From: Chloroflexota bacterium
Lineage (GTDB): Bacteria; Chloroflexota; Anaerolineae; Caldilineales; Caldilineaceae
Reading direction: 5' to 3'
DNA length: 64,000 nt
Assembly: GCA_016861025.1 (NCBI GenBank)
Contig: BOKO01000007.1
Span: 124,001 to 188,000 of the forward strand
Shown here: positions 9,431 through 22,964 of the stretch, in pieces
Position numbering within the stretch: the first letter of the stretch is position 1
Layout: each line of letters starts with the position of its first letter
Notes under the pieces: model-generated
What the model was told of the DNA's origin: nothing
The model's database searches: none
What the model saw: only the letters and a program-made list of their open reading frames with translations
Made by a program: the position numbers and the translations under genes

Positions 9431-11319
9431 TCGCTGGCTATCCCGTCGATGGCGCACTTGCCGAGGCGCGCAAAGCGTTGTTCGCCGCCGGCAACGACAT
9501 CGAGTGGGGCACGCCGGTGTTGTACCTGCGCGCAACGGATGGAAGATTGTTTGACCTGACGAACCAGCCATCAGCTTCTGGCAGGGGGGAGCCGCCGCCG
9601 ACCACAGAAGACAAGGGAGCGCCGCCTGCCACAGGGGCGGCGCAGCCGGTGCGCAGGGGGCGTCAGTTGCGCCGGATTTTTCCGGTCGCCGCTGTGCTCT
9701 TGTTGATCGTTGGCGCGCTATCGCTTTGGCTTTGGAATGAATATCGTGCATCGGTCTCGCCTGCGGCTGCCATCACACCGGAGACAACAGCCGTTGAGGG
9801 AGTGCAATCGCCGGCTGCAACCACACCGGCAACGCCTTCGTCACAACCGGCAACACCAATCACCTCTATCAGTCAATCGGTCACACGGACAATCATGCTG
9901 GCTGACGCGAGCGGCGCCGTTGACATGGGAGACGCCGCAACCGGTAGGCGCATCTACGAGGAACTGTTGGCGGCAAATTCACAGGATGTCGAGGCGTTGG
10001 TCGGGTTGTCGAGGGCGTTGCGAATGGAACGGAACAATGCTGAAGCGCTCCGCGCGCTCTCGAATGCTTACGCGCTTGCCCCCAACAACCCGGCAGTGAA
10101 CTATGCCCTGGGAGTGCTCTACTTTGAGGGCTTCGGTGATAATCAACTTGCGATCGAACACTTGACACGCGCGCTGGAAGCGGCCCCGCCGGCGCTTCAG
10201 TATGACACCTATTATTATCGCTCGATGGTCTACGCAGCCGAAGGCGAATACGCGCGCGCCATCGAAGATATTGACGAGCGCATCACGCGAAATGCGACAA
10301 GCGACGAATATGTCAGGCGCGCGCAGGTTTATCAGGCGTGGGGCGATGACGAAGCGGCGGCGCGTGATTTTTCTGCTGCGATCGATCGGACGCCGAACGC
10401 CGGCAAGTACTACCTCTATCGCGCCGATTTCTTTGCGCAGCTGGATCGCGTGGAAGACGCGTTGTCGGACTACGACAGCTTTCTCCGATTGCGCGATCCG
10501 GATGAGAGCCAGAGTGAGATCAACCGGGCGGAGAGCTACATCCGACTGCACAGTGCGAAACAAACTACTATGCCGACGCCGACAGAGAGCATCACGGCGG
10601 GTGCGGTGTTAACCAGTTCGATCGATGGCGCGCGCTATGTCTACGTGCCGGCTGGCGTGTTCCTCATGGGATCGGACGAAGAAGGCGGCTTCGACGAAAA
10701 ACCGCAACATGAAGTCGATCTCGATGCGTTCTGGATCATGCAGACCGAAGTGACGAATGAGCAATATGAGAAATGCGTGATCGCTGATGCGTGCTCACCG
10801 CCATCTCACCCGGATTGGGGAACTGATGAATTTTGGGCGGCGTATGACCTCCACCCGGTGACCTATGTGACCTGGGATCAGGCGGCCGCGTATGCAGAAT
10901 GGGTCGGTGGGCGCTTGCCCACCGAGGCGGAATGGGAAAAAGCCGCGCGCGGTCGCAATAGTCGTCGCTATCCGTGGGGCGATAAGCCGCCCACCGAAGA
11001 TCGCCTGAATTTCGATAACTATGTTGGCGACACTCAGCCGGTTGGAAGCTATCCCGACGGCGCCAGCCCCTATGGCGCGTTGGACATGGCAGGCAACGTC
11101 TGGGAATGGACATCCGACTGGTACGCCAATGACTACTACGCGATCTCCCCGCGTGAAAACCCAACCGGCCCACTGGATGGCGAAGATCGCGTCCTGCGCG
11201 GGGGTGGCTACGACAGCGCCTTGTATGAGGTCACCGCTTTTTATCGCGGCGGAGCTGCTGTGACAGACCAAAACAGCGCGTATGGGTTCCGCGTCGTGCG
11301 CACGACGGCTCCAGATTGA
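9157..11319 (+). CDS. CHAT (C-terminal part)-TM-TPR-FGE-like protein, 3' portion of the frameshifted gene
   Basis: This frame supplies the rest of the CHAT domain, with the catalytic cysteine (codon 9280) in 'LLNACDGARTAQSDPFAGVA'. Next come a proline/threonine-rich linker, one transmembrane helix (about 9676-9735), more linker, and three to four TPR-like repeats (about 9900-10560). A formylglycine-generating-enzyme (sulfatase-modifying factor) fold fills 10615-11316, shown by 'RLPTEAEWEKAARG', 'PWGD' and 'GNVWEWTSDWY'. The paired cysteines of true FGE are missing from the final segment ('RVLRGGGYDSALYEVTAFYR'), so this is a binding module, not an oxidase. An extra AC unit at 9155-9158 explains the frameshift. 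Confidence 0.8.
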   Translation, partial: TDAEGVLLFEADDGRSRLVSGNYLGTLLHDHQSLRLALLNACDGARTAQSDPFAGVAQQLVRQGIPAVIAMQNEITDDAAIRLAHEFYDALIAGYPVDGALAEARKALFAAGNDIEWGTPVLYLRATDGRLFDLTNQPSASGRGEPPPTTEDKGAPPATGAAQPVRRGRQLRRIFPVAAVLLLIVGALSLWLWNEYRASVSPAAAITPETTAVEGVQSPAATTPATPSSQPATPITSISQSVTRTIMLADASGAVDMGDAATGRRIYEELLAANSQDVEALVGLSRALRMERNNAEALRALSNAYALAPNNPAVNYALGVLYFEGFGDNQLAIEHLTRALEAAPPALQYDTYYYRSMVYAAEGEYARAIEDIDERITRNATSDEYVRRAQVYQAWGDDEAAARDFSAAIDRTPNAGKYYLYRADFFAQLDRVEDALSDYDSFLRLRDPDESQSEINRAESYIRLHSAKQTTMPTPTESITAGAVLTSSIDGARYVYVPAGVFLMGSDEEGGFDEKPQHEVDLDAFWIMQTEVTNEQYEKCVIADACSPPSHPDWGTDEFWAAYDLHPVTYVTWDQAAAYAEWVGGRLPTEAEWEKAARGRNSRRYPWGDKPPTEDRLNFDNYVGDTQPVGSYPDGASPYGALDMAGNVWEWTSDWYANDYYAISPRENPTGPLDGEDRVLRGGGYDSALYEVTAFYRGGAAVTDQNSAYGFRVVRTTAPD

Positions 11320-11376
11320 CGCCCGGCTTGTGGGTCGGCCTATTCCATGTGCGCAACAGTGCGAAAGATCCTGCGT

Positions 11377-12102
11377 ATGCCCATTCTGCGTATTTGTCTG
11401 TTTGGCGAATTCAGCCTTCGCTATGACGACGAACCCATGCTTGGGATGGATACGCCGCGCTTGCAGGCGCTGCTGGCGTATCTGGTGCTGTTGCACCGGC
11501 GGACTCCTGTGTCGCGTCAACAGTTGGCTTTTCTCTTCTGGCCCAATACGGCGGAGGAGCAGGCGCGCACCAATCTGCGCAACCTGCTGCATCACCTGCG
11601 CCGGGCGCTACTGGAGCATGGCGTCTCTTTTGTCGTGCTGGACGACAGATGAAGCCTGCGCTGGCGGCGCCGCTCTCCGTTTGTGCTCGACGTGATGGAG
11701 TTCGAGCAGTTGGTGGATGTGCTGCTCGACGATTTGCAGTGGTGCGACCAGGAGACGCTCGACTGGCTTCACCATCTGCTCACGACAGGCGCGCCGCCGC
11801 TGCTTGTGGTGGGAACCCTGCGCAAGGATCTGGACGCGGCGCAGACGCTCGATCCCTTCTTGCTGAACCTGCGCCGCAGCGCGCTGATAATCGAGGTGGA
11901 GCTTGCCGCACTGACCGAACGCAACACCGTCAGGTTGATCCAGCATGTGGCGCGCAAGCCGGTCGCTCCTGACGTCACCGCGCGTCTGCATTGCGAAACC
12001 GAGGGCAATCCCCTGTTTGTGGTGGAGATCGTGCGCGCCGAACTGCTGCGCCACCAGGCGACGGCGGACGCAGTTGCATCGACCGCATGCGCCAGGGGCT
12101 GA
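11377..12102 (+). pseudogene. SARP/BTAD-AAA regulator remnant with premature stop and internal deletion
   Basis: From ATG 11377 the frame encodes a SARP-type winged helix ('ICLFGEFSLRYD', 'PRLQALLAYLVLL', 'RQQLAFLFWP', 'ARTNLRNLLHHLRRAL') and stops at TGA 11650-11652. The same frame then continues 'SLRWRRRSPFVLDVMEFEQL', the normal start of a BTAD domain. It jumps directly to a Walker B-like 'LDDLQWCDQETLDWLHHLL' and AAA/STAND C-terminal sequence ('TEGNPLFVVEIVRAEL'), stopping at 12102. The BTAD body and Walker A region, several hundred residues, are deleted. Intact relatives are 900-1300-residue transcription factors. Confidence 0.7.
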
Positions 12103-12323
12103 AAGGCTGGCAGGCGATCGGCGCACGGCTGGCGAAATCAGGATTCACCACAGGATTTGACGCCGCCGATCTACAGGCAGCCAACGCGCTGTTGGCGCAG
12201 CCCGACAAGGAATCGCTCCTACCAAGGACATGTCTTTGGCGAGCTCTACGCACTCACGATGCGCACCGGCGGCGAGATTCTCTTTGAACGGTCGACGTGG
12301 CAGGCGCTGTACGGCAAGTCCTG
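12075..12323 (+). pseudogene. further regulator wreckage (TPR C-terminal fragment and an unrecognised tail)
   Basis: In a different frame from the SARP remnant, 'MRQGLKGWQAIGARLAKS' resembles TPR helices of AAA/adenylate-cyclase-type ATPases. It is followed at once by 'FTTGFDAADLQAANALLAQ', which resembles the extreme C-terminus of the same proteins. The TPR array between them is missing. A second short reading segment (about 12230-12323, ending 'STWQALYGKS') is in another frame and is not recognised. Together they look like the 3' end of one large decayed regulator or of two fused ones. Confidence 0.5.
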
Positions 12324-12433
12324 AACGGAGAAGCACAGACAATGGCGATGATTGTCTGAGAGTCCGTTCAAGCCGGCTGTAGGCGCGGTCAGGTCAGTCT
12401 ACTTGAGTGGACTTTGGCAGGCTGAGTCTCGGT

Positions 12434-13362
12434 CTATTGATGGCGATGCGACAGAGTGAAGGGCAACTCTTGCTGGCACAGGATGCCCCATTCGGCAAGG
12501 CTGAGCGTTTCGGCGCGGCGCGCCGGATCGATGCCAGCACGCTCCAGCCATGTCTGCACGGTGGGCTTGTCGAGGTGCAGTGCAGCGGCCAGGCTATTTT
12601 GCAGTTGTTTGCGTTTCTGGCTGAAACCGGCGCGCACCACGTGAAAAAATAGCGCCGGCTCCACGTCAACAGCGGGGTGTGCACGGACGGTCAGCCGCAG
12701 AATGGCGCTATCCACTTTGGGGCTCGGCGTGAAGGCGCTCGCCGGCACGCGCTGGACGATGCGCGGCTCGGCGTAATATTGCACACTCACCGCCAGGATC
12801 GATAGGTCGCCCGGCGTGGCGCAGATGCGTTGCGCCACCTCCCACTGCACCATCAACACAGCCAGCGACGGCGGCTGCTCCGTCTCAAGCAGATGACGCA
12901 GCGCAGCGCTGGTGATGTAGTAGGGGAGATTGGCGACGACTTTGTAGGAGATTGGGAGATCGGGAGATTGGAGATCGGAGATCGGAGATTGGAAGGGCGT
13001 GGTATGGTGACCGAATCGCCCAGTCGCTGAATCGTCCGATCTCCAATCTCCAATCTCTTTTTTTCCCAGACATGTGGCGCCAATCAGCGCTTGCGGCGCG
13101 TGTTCAAGAATGTCGGCGTGGATGATGTGCACGTGGGGCTGCGGGGCGAAGCGTTGCCGTAGCGGTTCAATCAGGCGGTTGTCGAGTTCGACGGCGACGA
13201 CGCAGCCGGCGCGTTCCGCCAGCGCTTCGGTCAGCACGCCTCTGCCCGGTCCGATCTCCAGTACATTGTCGGTTGGGGTGAGTTCCGCCGCATCTAGAAT
13301 CGGCGCCAGAAAGCGGCGGTCGCTCAGGAAGTTCTGCCCAAGCGATTTCTTGGCAGACAGGC

Positions 13363-13366
<4 letters not shown>
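12434..13366 (-). CDS. rsmA: 16S rRNA (A1518/A1519-N6)-dimethyltransferase RsmA (KsgA), with palindromic-element insert
   Basis: RsmA dimethylates two adjacent adenines in helix 45 of 16S rRNA during 30S maturation. 'SLGQNFLSD' at the N-terminus, the SAM-binding 'VLEIGPGRGVLTEALA' near 35 and the catalytic 'VVANLPYYITSAAL' are intact. The protein is 310 residues against a usual 260-290, because about 37 residues (104-140) are encoded by a repeat element between 'PQALIGA' and 'YKVVANLPYY'. The insert falls just before the NLPY motif. The ATG overlaps the lepA stop by four bases, giving a lepA-rsmA operon. Confidence 0.93.
12947..13057. repeat. GGAGATT-family palindromic element inside rsmA
   Basis: The left arm (12947-12993) is made of GGAGATT/GGAGATC units of 7-8 bases, and the right arm (13035-13057) is the complementary AATCTCC array. 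About 40 bases of unique loop lie between. At 111 bases it adds 37 codons in frame. The encoded peptide begins I-G-D-W-R-S and ends L-P-I-S, as in the two carB copies. Confidence 0.85.
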
Positions 13367-15162
<1,796 letters not shown>

Positions 15163-15175
15163 GTAAACGATTATA
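15163..15175 (-). promoter_or_regulatory. -10 element placed for a leaderless lepA transcript
   Basis: On the minus strand TATAAT (15175-15170) is followed by seven bases and the lepA ATG. The -35 is weak: TTGCAC at 15201-15196 would need a 20-base spacer. The same spacing is found upstream of the CHAT gene and of the large membrane protein starting at 40598. Confidence 0.5.
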
Positions 15176-15231
15176 CCCTACAGATTCATCAGAACGTGCA
15201 AGCTCATCATTTAATTCATCGAAATAATTGC

Positions 15232-15260
15232 TTCACTTTACAACAAACTTCCATTATAAT
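15232..15260 (+). promoter_or_regulatory. promoter of the secreted beta-helix protein
   Basis: TTCACT at 15232-15237 and TATAAT at 15255-15260 are 17 bases apart. The leader of about 115 bases to ATG 15383 shows no riboswitch that I recognise. Confidence 0.5.
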
Positions 15261-15382
15261 CTTTATTGGAGATCTGTCAGCAAATTGCAGGTTTCGCCTT
15301 TCGCCAGGGGTCGCCCTCGAGCCTATATGCATCGTGCGAGGCGACATAGAACGCACCGGCAATGGTTCGGACAGGAGGCAAG

Positions 15383-18121
15383 ATGGCTCTTCATGGAGTC
15401 TCGCATCGTTTGCTCTGGAGTTTATTGCTCCTCACCCTATTGTTTGCAGGGGTTGTCGCGCGGGCGCAGGCGACCAGTTTGTCATTCGATGCATCAGGCA
15501 AGGTCGAGCAATGCACGACCACCTGTTTCGTCGATGCAGTGAACGGCGATGACGCCAATAGCGGAGCAACACCCGCTGCAGCCAAACGGACGATTCAAGC
15601 CGCTGTAGATGCTGTCCAACCCGGCGGCGAGGTGTATGCATCGCCGGGCGTATATGTAGAGCAAGTGGTCATCACAAAGTCGCTGCGGTTGCTTGGCGCC
15701 GGCAAAGCGACGGAAACCTGGCTGCGGGCGCCGGACGACATCCCGCAAGCAGAAAGCCCGGATTCAGCTATTATCACGATCGCTGGCGCTGACGTAAAGG
15801 CTGAGGTGACAGGTTTGACTATTGCGGGGCCTGGCCCGTCCGTTTGTGGCAGCATCGGCGCGGGTGTTTTTGTGCGCGACGGCGCCCACGCTGACATCCA
15901 TGGCAACATTGTTCGCGACATCCGCGATCAACCGATGAGCGGCTGTCATTACGGCGTCGCCATTCAAGTCGGTCGTTCGTCGTTGGATAGCGCCGGCGTT
16001 GCCACAATCAAAGAAAATGAAATTCTGGGCTATCAAAAGAATGGGATCACTGTCAGCGGCGTTGGCTCACATGCACTGATTGAAGCCAACATGATCCGCG
16101 GCGCAGGCCCGACAGAGATCATTGCGCAGAACGGCGTGCAGGTGAGCGATGGCGCTTCGGCGATGCTCAAAGGCAACACAATCATCGGACACGCATTCTC
16201 TCCGCTTGAGACCACTTCCTCGGGTTTGCTCGTTTTGAATGCAGACGCCGACACGGTTGGAAACACGTTTGTCGAGAACCAGGTCAGCATCTATCACATC
16301 GACGGCGACGGCGTGCATGACGGCAACCGGGTGCGCGCCACCAAAGCTGGCGTACACTCTCATGCCTTCTGGGGCATCGTCGCCGACGATCCGCCGCCGT
16401 GGCGCCTGCCGTCTCCGTTTGACATTCAACCCGCGAAACCCACACAGGATGCTGAAGACGCCGCAGTCGGTGCAGCTTCAGCAAACATCAAAACGATTCG
16501 CGTCATCAACAACGAGTTGGAGAGCGATGGCTCGATGGGTGGTTTTGCGCTCGAAGCAGACGGCGGCTACGGGCAAAAAGACATCGACTTTACAGCCACC
16601 AATAATATAGTGCGCAACTGGTTCTACGGCGTCGTGATCTTCCAGTGCCCGAATGAGCCCTATTGCACCGAAGCAGGCTTTGCCAACGTGACTGTCCGGT
16701 TGAACAGCATTACGGGAAATGGCATTGGGTTGTACAGCAATGCAGATGACTTCACAGCTGACAGCACCCTGAATTGGTGGGGATCGCCCGGCGGGCCTAA
16801 CACGCCCGGCGCCGACACAATCATTGGCAACGTCAACGCCACGCCCTGGCTCTGTGATGGCGCCGACACCGATTCGGCGATCGGTTTTCAGCCAAACCTT
16901 TCGGCAGTCTGTGATGGATTTGGCGACTTGACGGTGACGCATATCCTCGATTGGAGCGGCGCCCCGCCAGTAGATGGTCAACGCTTCAAGGTGTGCATCA
17001 GCGGTCCCTCTTATCCATCGAACAACTGCCAGACGACCGCAGGCGACACACTGACGTGGAGCAATATCCTGGTTGGCGATTACACCGTCGCCGCGAGCGA
17101 AGCCGGCCCAGAGTGGGCGGTGACGCCGCCTGACGTGGTGAGCGTGCGAGAGGGTGCGCCAGCACAGGCGACGGTGACGCACACGCTGCGCGCCGGAGCC
17201 GTGGCGGTGCTGAAGACGGTTAACTGGCAAGGAACGCCGCCTGTGGATGACATCGACTTTGAGATTTGTGTAAGCGGCCCTTCGTATCCGTCCGCCCGGT
17301 GTCAGAATACGCGTGGAGGCGAGCTCGCTTTCGGCCCTCTGATGCCTGGCGAATACACGGTCAGTGAGACAACGAAACAAGGCTGGCTTGCAACGATCGA
17401 GACGCCAACAGTCGCAGTTGCACCATCGCAAACGGTTCGCGTATCGGTGGAGAATAGATACATCGGGCCAATGCTGGCGTGTCCGCTGCTCGACAACTTT
17501 AACCGCGCAAACACTAATAGCGGGCTGGGCGGTGATTGGACTGGCGCCACCAACACCTATCGGATCATCAACCATCAAGTGGAGGCGCTCACCACCGCCA
17601 GCACCGTATTTTGGAACCGAACCCCGTTCCTTTTCGGGCCGGATCAAGTGGCTTGTGTTCAGCTTGCCCCTGCCAACAGATTCAACGGGCACTTTGCGCT
17701 GATTCTGAAAGCGCAAAACATCAACGACTACAGCAACGGCATGATCCTGGTGAGCTACAACACCGCCACACAACAGGCGCTTGTCGAGACGATCGAGCCT
17801 GGGCAGACTGGCTGGGCGGTGCGACTGGCGATTGCAGAGACGTTTGCGGCAGGGGATGTGTTGGGGGCGCGCGCCTCGGCGACCGGTTGGGTCTTTGTGT
17901 ACAGAAACAACGTATTGATTGGCGCCGCGCCGACAAGCCACTTCTTTACAAATCGTGGTGGGCGCATCGGTTTCTGGTTATTCGAGTCAGGAGGCGCACG
18001 CATCGATGATTTTGGCGGCGGCGCTACGCCATCGAGCATGGTGAGCGCAGCCGGCGACGCTCTGCCCGACGTCGAAGAAGCGCAGAGCCGCACCATCTAC
18101 CTGCCCGCCGTCCAGCGATAA
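15383..18121 (+). CDS. secreted right-handed beta-helix protein with duplicated prealbumin-like domains and a lectin-like C-terminus
   Basis: The 912-residue product starts with a signal peptide (hydrophobic core 'LLWSLLLLTLLFAGVV', then A-R-A-Q-A). 'CFVDAVNGDDANSGATPAAA' begins a pectin-lyase-like (NosD/DUF1565) parallel beta-helix to about residue 500. Two tandem domains of about 92 residues follow (16921-17196 and 17197-17457). They share 'W-x-G-x-PPVD' and 'CxSGPSYPS', like SpaA/prealbumin-like folds. A concanavalin-like segment (17480-18030) ends the protein. AGGAGG at 15373-15378 supports ATG 15383 over ATG 15362. It is probably a surface or extracellular protein; no sorting signal is seen. 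Confidence 0.8.
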   Translation: MALHGVSHRLLWSLLLLTLLFAGVVARAQATSLSFDASGKVEQCTTTCFVDAVNGDDANSGATPAAAKRTIQAAVDAVQPGGEVYASPGVYVEQVVITKSLRLLGAGKATETWLRAPDDIPQAESPDSAIITIAGADVKAEVTGLTIAGPGPSVCGSIGAGVFVRDGAHADIHGNIVRDIRDQPMSGCHYGVAIQVGRSSLDSAGVATIKENEILGYQKNGITVSGVGSHALIEANMIRGAGPTEIIAQNGVQVSDGASAMLKGNTIIGHAFSPLETTSSGLLVLNADADTVGNTFVENQVSIYHIDGDGVHDGNRVRATKAGVHSHAFWGIVADDPPPWRLPSPFDIQPAKPTQDAEDAAVGAASANIKTIRVINNELESDGSMGGFALEADGGYGQKDIDFTATNNIVRNWFYGVVIFQCPNEPYCTEAGFANVTVRLNSITGNGIGLYSNADDFTADSTLNWWGSPGGPNTPGADTIIGNVNATPWLCDGADTDSAIGFQPNLSAVCDGFGDLTVTHILDWSGAPPVDGQRFKVCISGPSYPSNNCQTTAGDTLTWSNILVGDYTVAASEAGPEWAVTPPDVVSVREGAPAQATVTHTLRAGAVAVLKTVNWQGTPPVDDIDFEICVSGPSYPSARCQNTRGGELAFGPLMPGEYTVSETTKQGWLATIETPTVAVAPSQTVRVSVENRYIGPMLACPLLDNFNRANTNSGLGGDWTGATNTYRIINHQVEALTTASTVFWNRTPFLFGPDQVACVQLAPANRFNGHFALILKAQNINDYSNGMILVSYNTATQQALVETIEPGQTGWAVRLAIAETFAAGDVLGARASATGWVFVYRNNVLIGAAPTSHFFTNRGGRIGFWLFESGGARIDDFGGGATPSSMVSAAGDALPDVEEAQSRTIYLPAVQR

Positions 18122-18136
18122 TCACACCTCTTGAGA

Positions 18137-18170
18137 CGGGAAGCCGGATACTGCTCTTTCCGGCTTCCCG
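18137..18170 (+). terminator. perfect 12-bp hairpin after the beta-helix gene
   Basis: CGGGAAGCCGGA (18137-18148) and TCCGGCTTCCCG (18159-18170) are exact complements around a 10-base loop. No T-run follows, so it may stabilise the 3' end or attenuate read-through into the acetyltransferase gene that starts 14 bases later. Confidence 0.55.
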
Positions 18171-18184
18171 ATGACAGTTCCACA

Positions 18185-18973
18185 ATGATGACCGATCTAT
18201 CCACCATCCTCATGCTTGAAACTCTCGCCGCCAATGCCTGGCCCGCAGCCGAGGTTGAGGCGTGCGACGGCTGGCAGTTGCGCAGCACACAAGGCGTTAC
18301 GCGGCGCGCCAATTCGGTTTGGCCCAACCGTAATGACGGCGCGCTGGCGATCGAGGCGAAACTGGCGCATGTTGAAGCCTTTTACGCCGCGCGCAACCGT
18401 CCCGCCATCTATCAGATCTGCGACGCCATGCAGCCTGCCCAGCTCGACGCCCTGCTTGCTGCGCACGGCTACACCTTTGAAGCGCCCACCTTTGTGCAGA
18501 CCGTCTCGTTGGCGACGCTGCTGGAGCGGCTGCCATCGTTGCGTCATTATCCCGCCTTCGAGGTCGAAGTCAGCGAAGAATTCGACGCGCAGTGGTTTTC
18601 GTTCTATTGCCAGTTCGAGGAAGTGAACCCAATGGCCGCGCCGGTGCGCCGGGCGATTTTAGAGCGAATTGCGCCGACCCACGGCTTTGTCACACTCTAT
18701 GCAGAAGGGACGCCGGCGGCGGTGGGGTTGGGTGTCGTTGAAGCGGGCTGGGTTGGCGTTTTCAACATGGCGACGCTGCCATCCTTTCGGCGTCGCGGCG
18801 CCGCACGCGCCATCTTGCGCACGCTGGCAGTGTGGGCGCAGCTCTACGATGCACGCTATGCTTATCTGCAGGTGATGGCGGACAATTTTCCCGCTCAGCA
18901 ACTCTACGCCGGCGCCGGCTTCACCACTGCGTATCGCTATCACTACCGCATCAAAGAAATGCGGCAAGGATGA
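18185..18973 (+). CDS. GNAT-family N-acetyltransferase
   Basis: A 262-residue protein. The C-terminal GNAT domain contains the acetyl-CoA loop 'PSFRRRGAARAILRTL' near residue 200 and 'LQVMADNFPAQQLYAGAGF' near 235. The N-terminal half ('GWQLRSTQGVTRRANSVWP' near residue 23) matches the double-domain GNATs in which the first domain is degenerate. The acceptor is unknown. Two adjacent ATGs (18185, 18188) are possible; neither has a clear ribosome binding site. Confidence 0.85.
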   Translation: MMTDLSTILMLETLAANAWPAAEVEACDGWQLRSTQGVTRRANSVWPNRNDGALAIEAKLAHVEAFYAARNRPAIYQICDAMQPAQLDALLAAHGYTFEAPTFVQTVSLATLLERLPSLRHYPAFEVEVSEEFDAQWFSFYCQFEEVNPMAAPVRRAILERIAPTHGFVTLYAEGTPAAVGLGVVEAGWVGVFNMATLPSFRRRGAARAILRTLAVWAQLYDARYAYLQVMADNFPAQQLYAGAGFTTAYRYHYRIKEMRQG

Positions 18974-19001
18974 AGAGGGTTGGTCACTCGCTCCCCAATT
19001 T

Positions 19002-19030
19002 TTGACAAAGCTATCGATGGTTGCTAATGT
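19002..19030 (+). promoter_or_regulatory. candidate promoter upstream of the possible small RNA
   Basis: A perfect -35 TTGACA (19002-19007) is followed after 17 bases by TAATGT (19025-19030), a weaker -10. The predicted start is near 19037. Confidence 0.45.
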
Positions 19031-19036
19031 TAATTT

Positions 19037-19170
19037 ACTAACCGATCAGGTCATGTTCGTAACGGTTTAGAAAACGTTGGCATATCACGGCGCAGGCTCG
19101 CATGGCTCCCCGCAGGCGCAAGTACATCGGATCTAGTCGTGGGAAACAGCAGCCCACGATTTTTCTTTTT
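19037..19170 (+). ncRNA. possible small RNA or terminating leader upstream of the ABC exporter
   Basis: A TTGACA promoter and a Rho-independent terminator enclose about 134 bases with no credible reading frame. The exporter gene starts 68 bases beyond the terminator. The segment may be a standalone small RNA or an attenuated 5' leader. I compared it by eye with SRP RNA, 6S RNA and common riboswitch cores and saw no match. Confidence 0.35.
19137..19170 (+). terminator. Rho-independent terminator
   Basis: TCGTGGG (19137-19143) pairs with CCCACGA (19153-19159) around a nine-base loop and is followed by an 11-base run of T broken by one C (19160-19170). This is the best-formed intrinsic terminator in the window. 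Confidence 0.75.
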
Positions 19171-19238
19171 GCCGATGCGTTTCTGTGGATGGCGGGTCTG
19201 CACGCCGTGCAAGTTAAAGACCCAAGAGGCTTTTGATC

Positions 19239-20999
<1,761 letters not shown>

Positions 21000-21027
21000 G
21001 AGATTGGAGATTACTGACTGAGGACGT

Positions 21028-22887
<1,860 letters not shown>

Positions 22888-22964
22888 CTTGACTTTGCGG
22901 TTTGCTGCAACATTTCGTGACCAAGCCCCCAGAGCGTGAGCGCCGACTGGGGTAAACTTGGCGT

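Noticed and set aside
19037..19170. SRP RNA, 6S RNA or tRNA in the gap before the ABC exporter
   Set aside because: The SRP tetraloop region, 6S bulge layout and tRNA T-loop were all absent.
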